A DNA stretch of 64,000 bases from Bog-950 sp964615305 (lineage in GTDB: Bacteria > Bacteroidota > Bacteroidia > Chitinophagales > LD1): the NCBI GenBank assembly GCA_964615305.1, contig CAZTNA010000013.1, positions 22,797 to 86,796 of the forward strand, in the 5' to 3' direction. This document shows positions 61,901 through 64,000 of the stretch, one piece after another. A model generated the notes under the pieces. That model was given only the letters and a program-made list of their open reading frames with translations, did not search any database and was not told the origin of the DNA. The position numbers and the translations under genes are program-made. Each line of letters begins with the position of its first letter. Position 1 is the first letter of the stretch.

Positions 61901-62442
61901 TATTCTTCGTTTTTATTTAATGATACATAAGGCGCCAGATATTCATCAATCTCCACTTCAAACACGTTGCTAAATATATTGGTAGCCACCATTTGCCCAA
62001 TAAATGCTGCCAACACCACCATTTCTTCTTCAGTGTATCTGTTGCTGATTTTTTGATACAGCTCATCATTCACTCTGCCGTTGTTAGTGGAAACTTCATT
62101 GCCGAATTCAATGAGATTTTGCTCTTCATTGGCTAAAACAAGTTGCTCGGGTTTTTCTCCGTTTTCAATAATTACTTTACGGAAGTAAGTAGTACAAAGC
62201 GGGCAGTTGCTGCCCAACGAAACAGAATGGGCAAACAAATATGCCGTCCGTTCACCGGTTATCTTTTTAACCTGTTCGTACAATTCGTACCAGTGCATAT
62301 AAATTTCGAAGGCAAGAACAGAACGCCCCATCGTAGCTTTCATATTAGTCATGCGACTTTTGTGTTCGCGCACGTGCTTCTCAAATGCTGCCTTTGTGTC
62401 GGCAGGGGTGTTTTTTTCGGTAAGTGGAAGCAAACGGGGCAT
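61900..62442 (-). CDS. AhpD-like carboxymuconolactone decarboxylase family protein
   Basis: The protein has 180 residues. The all-helical AhpD fold is suggested by RSVLAFEIYMHWYELYEQV, the active site GSNCPLCTTYFRKV with CxxC (about residues 80-83), and VVLAAFIGQMVATNIFSNVF. The family includes AhpD peroxidase partners and CMD enzymes; the kept CxxC suggests redox activity. It is first in a two-gene unit with the SDR and shares a symmetric promoter region with the divergent acyl-CoA dehydrogenase gene. Confidence 0.82.
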   Translation of the reverse strand: MPRLLPLTEKNTPADTKAAFEKHVREHKSRMTNMKATMGRSVLAFEIYMHWYELYEQVKKITGERTAYLFAHSVSLGSNCPLCTTYFRKVIIENGEKPEQLVLANEEQNLIEFGNEVSTNNGRVNDELYQKISNRYTEEEMVVLAAFIGQMVATNIFSNVFEVEIDEYLAPYVSLNKNEE

Positions 62443-62457
62443 AAGGAGTTATGTGTA

Positions 62458-62493
62458 GCGAATGTAATTTTCCATCTTCATTTCTACATTCGC
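62458..62493. promoter_or_regulatory. Symmetric divergent promoter region
   Basis: GCGAATGTA (62458-62466) and TACATTCGC (62485-62493) form a perfect 9-bp inverted repeat with an 18-nt spacer. Each arm read outward contains TACATTCG, a -7-like element, at 16 nt (minus) and 30 nt (plus) from the start codons. It may be two facing promoters, one operator, or both. Confidence 0.45.
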
Positions 62494-62522
62494 TTTACAG
62501 TTTAAAACTTAAACATTCCATC

Positions 62523-63701
62523 ATGACATCCAATCCTTTTACTACAGAGCACGAATTACTCCGCACGTCATTTCGTCAATTTGTTGAATCCGAAATTATT
62601 CCCAACGTAAAGTATTGGGAAGAGAATAAAATATGCGAACGTGAGGTGTTCCGCAAAATGGGTGAACAGGGGTTTTTTGGCGTTTCTTTTCCGGAAGAGT
62701 TTGGCGGCAGCGGAATGGACATGTGGGCAGCAGTGGCTATTAGCGAGGAACTGACGAAGGCAAACATTGGCGGGCTATCAATGAGTTTGTATGCGCACAC
62801 ATATCTGCCTTTACCTGTAATAAATGCTATAGGCACCGAAGAACAGAAAATGAAATACCTGATGCCAGCGCTCAAGGGTGAAAAAATTGCTGCACTTGGA
62901 ATTACTGAACCCGGAGCCGGCAGTGATGTTGGCGGTATTAAAACGGTAGCGGAAGATAAAGGCGACCACTTTGTGGTAAACGGCTCTAAGATGTTTATCA
63001 CCAACGGAACCATGGCCGACTTTATTGTGTTGGCAGTGCGCACTGGTGAAGGACACACCCTTTCTTTGTTGTTGTTTGATACTACAACACCGGGTTTTTC
63101 TGCTACACCGGTGCACAACAAGTTAGGTATGCACTCATCTGACACCGGCCAGTTGTTTTTCGAAAACTGCATGGTGCCAAAAAGCGCCTTATTGGGTGAA
63201 AAAGATTTTGGGTTCTATTATATCATGAGCAATTTTCAGGAAGAACGTTTGATAGCGGCCGTTACAGGTGCTGCATCGGCTGCACATGCTACAGAAAAAG
63301 CAAAACGTTATATGAGTGAGCGTGAAGCATTCGGCAGACCAATTGCCAAGTTTCAGGTGCTGCGCCATAAAATTGCCAAGATGGCTATAACAACCGAGGC
63401 ATGCAAATCTCTCGCGTATCGTGCTGTGGCAGAATTTATTGAACAAGGCCCGGCTGCTTACCGTATTATTTCCATTGCTAAGTGTTATGTGTGTGAAGAA
63501 TCGTTTAATGTAATAAACGAAGCTCTTCAAATTCATGGCGGCTGGGGTTATATGGAAGATTACGGCATTGCACGATCACTGCGCGACATTCGCCTGATGA
63601 GTGTGGGGGCAGGCACTACCGAAATTATGCACGAGATAATCAGCAAAATTGAAATGGATAATGTAAAGCACGACAAGCAGTTAATAAAAGCCCGCGGTTA
63701 G
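62523..63701 (+). CDS. Acyl-CoA dehydrogenase, long-chain type
   Basis: The protein has 392 residues from the ATG at 62523; an earlier ATG at 62451 would place 24 extra residues over the promoter region. It desaturates acyl-CoA at the alpha-beta position with FAD. Seen: PEEFGGSGMDMWAAVAISEE, GITEPGAGSDVGG, FVVNGSKMFITNGTMADFIV, and YGIARSLRDIRLMSVGAGTT near the C-terminus. The catalytic Glu appears to be in FQEERLIAAV, the long-chain/isovaleryl position, since the C-terminal motif reads GAGT rather than YEGT. A QIHGGWGYMEDY motif is present. It is divergent from the AhpD/SDR pair, so a common pathway is possible. Confidence 0.9.
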   Translation: MTSNPFTTEHELLRTSFRQFVESEIIPNVKYWEENKICEREVFRKMGEQGFFGVSFPEEFGGSGMDMWAAVAISEELTKANIGGLSMSLYAHTYLPLPVINAIGTEEQKMKYLMPALKGEKIAALGITEPGAGSDVGGIKTVAEDKGDHFVVNGSKMFITNGTMADFIVLAVRTGEGHTLSLLLFDTTTPGFSATPVHNKLGMHSSDTGQLFFENCMVPKSALLGEKDFGFYYIMSNFQEERLIAAVTGAASAAHATEKAKRYMSEREAFGRPIAKFQVLRHKIAKMAITTEACKSLAYRAVAEFIEQGPAAYRIISIAKCYVCEESFNVINEALQIHGGWGYMEDYGIARSLRDIRLMSVGAGTTEIMHEIISKIEMDNVKHDKQLIKARG

Positions 63702-63822
63702 ACCGTTAACCAAAGCGGATGTTTTCGTGGCAAACGACATGGAATGTTTTACGAGTGCCGGATACATTCAGATGATGTTTGTTTTTTGACCATAGCGATT
63801 CCACATTTATATATTTAAAGCA

Positions 63823-64000
63823 ATGAAGTTTGATTTATCTCATCCGGTTTTTACAACTGTGGCCAATGCGGCTAGCGAGCTGAATTATGAAACATACGCG
63901 GTTGGTGGTTATGTGCGCGATCAATTGTTAAAGCGCAACTGTAAAGACATTGATTTTGTGTGTGTGGGTAGTGGAATTGAACTGGCGTGTTTGGCAGCTA
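63823..64000 (+). CDS. CCA-adding/poly(A) polymerase-like nucleotidyltransferase, 5' part only
   Basis: Fifty-nine codons are seen before the right edge. The sequence YAVGGYVRDQLL (about residues 28-39) followed by KDIDFVCVG is the nucleotidyltransferase signature GGxVRD...DxD of tRNA nucleotidyltransferases and bacterial poly(A) polymerases. The start is ATG at 63823, with a KFDLSHPVF leader typical of the Bacteroidota CCA enzymes. The tRNA-Leu in this window lacks an encoded CCA, so the cell needs this activity. The rest of the gene is outside the window. Confidence 0.85.
   Translation, partial: MKFDLSHPVFTTVANAASELNYETYAVGGYVRDQLLKRNCKDIDFVCVGSGIELACLAA

Noticed and set aside
1..64000. 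CRISPR arrays, insertion sequences, prophage or rRNA
   Set aside because: No regularly spaced repeats, transposase motifs, phage structural genes or rRNA sequence were seen.

Overview
The window comes from a Bacteroidota chromosome, probably the Chitinophagia/Sphingobacteriia side (the order is an inference). The evidence is type IX secretion (T9SS) cargo of both sorting types, a PorX homologue, TonB-dependent receptors paired with surface lipoproteins, many lipoproteins with a short hydrophobic stretch ending in Cys, a ~480-residue GAPDH with an N-terminal extension, DUF2723, DUF3467 and DUF5689 proteins, and several promoters of the Bacteroidota form TTTG-N18-21-TAnnTTyG. Shine-Dalgarno sequences are generally absent. 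No insertion sequence, prophage, CRISPR array or rRNA was seen. No gene-free stretch exceeds 300 bases; the longest is 47544-47819.

Layout. 1-13330 (minus) is an operon for a surface system: a beta-helix lipoprotein, an Ig/FN3-like secreted protein, a 2199-residue RHS/SpvB-like protein, and a second giant YD/DUF6443-type protein that runs off the left edge. 13445-14917 is a helical cytoplasmic protein of unknown role. 15065-19741 (minus) holds a DUF5689 lipoprotein with its TonB-dependent receptor and a PD-(D/E)XK-like protein. 19839-23557 holds lpdA, a lipoprotein and a T9SS type A cargo protein. 23662-27115 holds a DUF3467 protein, GAPDH, trigger factor and tRNA-Leu(UAG).

27889-34127 (minus) is the most interesting part. 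It is a tightly coupled run of sulfotransferase, MBOAT O-acyltransferase fused to an SGNH hydrolase, carrier protein, stand-alone amino-acid adenylation enzyme and acyl-CoA-dehydrogenase-like flavoprotein. A putative glycosyltransferase is transcribed divergently. The set resembles the Gram-positive dlt system (DltA, DltC, DltB, DltD) with an added oxidase of the type that turns prolyl-S-carrier into pyrrolyl-S-carrier in prodigiosin and pyoluteorin synthesis. I infer a system that oxidises a carrier-bound amino acid, possibly proline, and then places the acyl group on an envelope glycan.

The rest is mostly core and envelope functions. 35175-39817 has a lipoprotein and a T9SS type B adhesin-like protein. 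39928-44929 has guaB and a DUF2723 glycosyltransferase. 45027-51702 has a PAS/GAF histidine kinase, an alpha-oxoamine synthase, a DUF1573 protein, ruvX and porX. 51909-53255 has a DUF5989/SxtJ pair and an enoyl-CoA hydratase. 53273-57560 has an uncharacterised secreted protein, a Ser/Thr/Asn-rich secreted protein, a GNAT acetyltransferase and a SpeA-like decarboxylase. 57598-60947 is a HmuY-like lipoprotein with its TonB-dependent receptor. 61094-63701 has an SDR, an AhpD-like protein and an acyl-CoA dehydrogenase. The window ends inside a CCA-adding/poly(A) polymerase-like gene.
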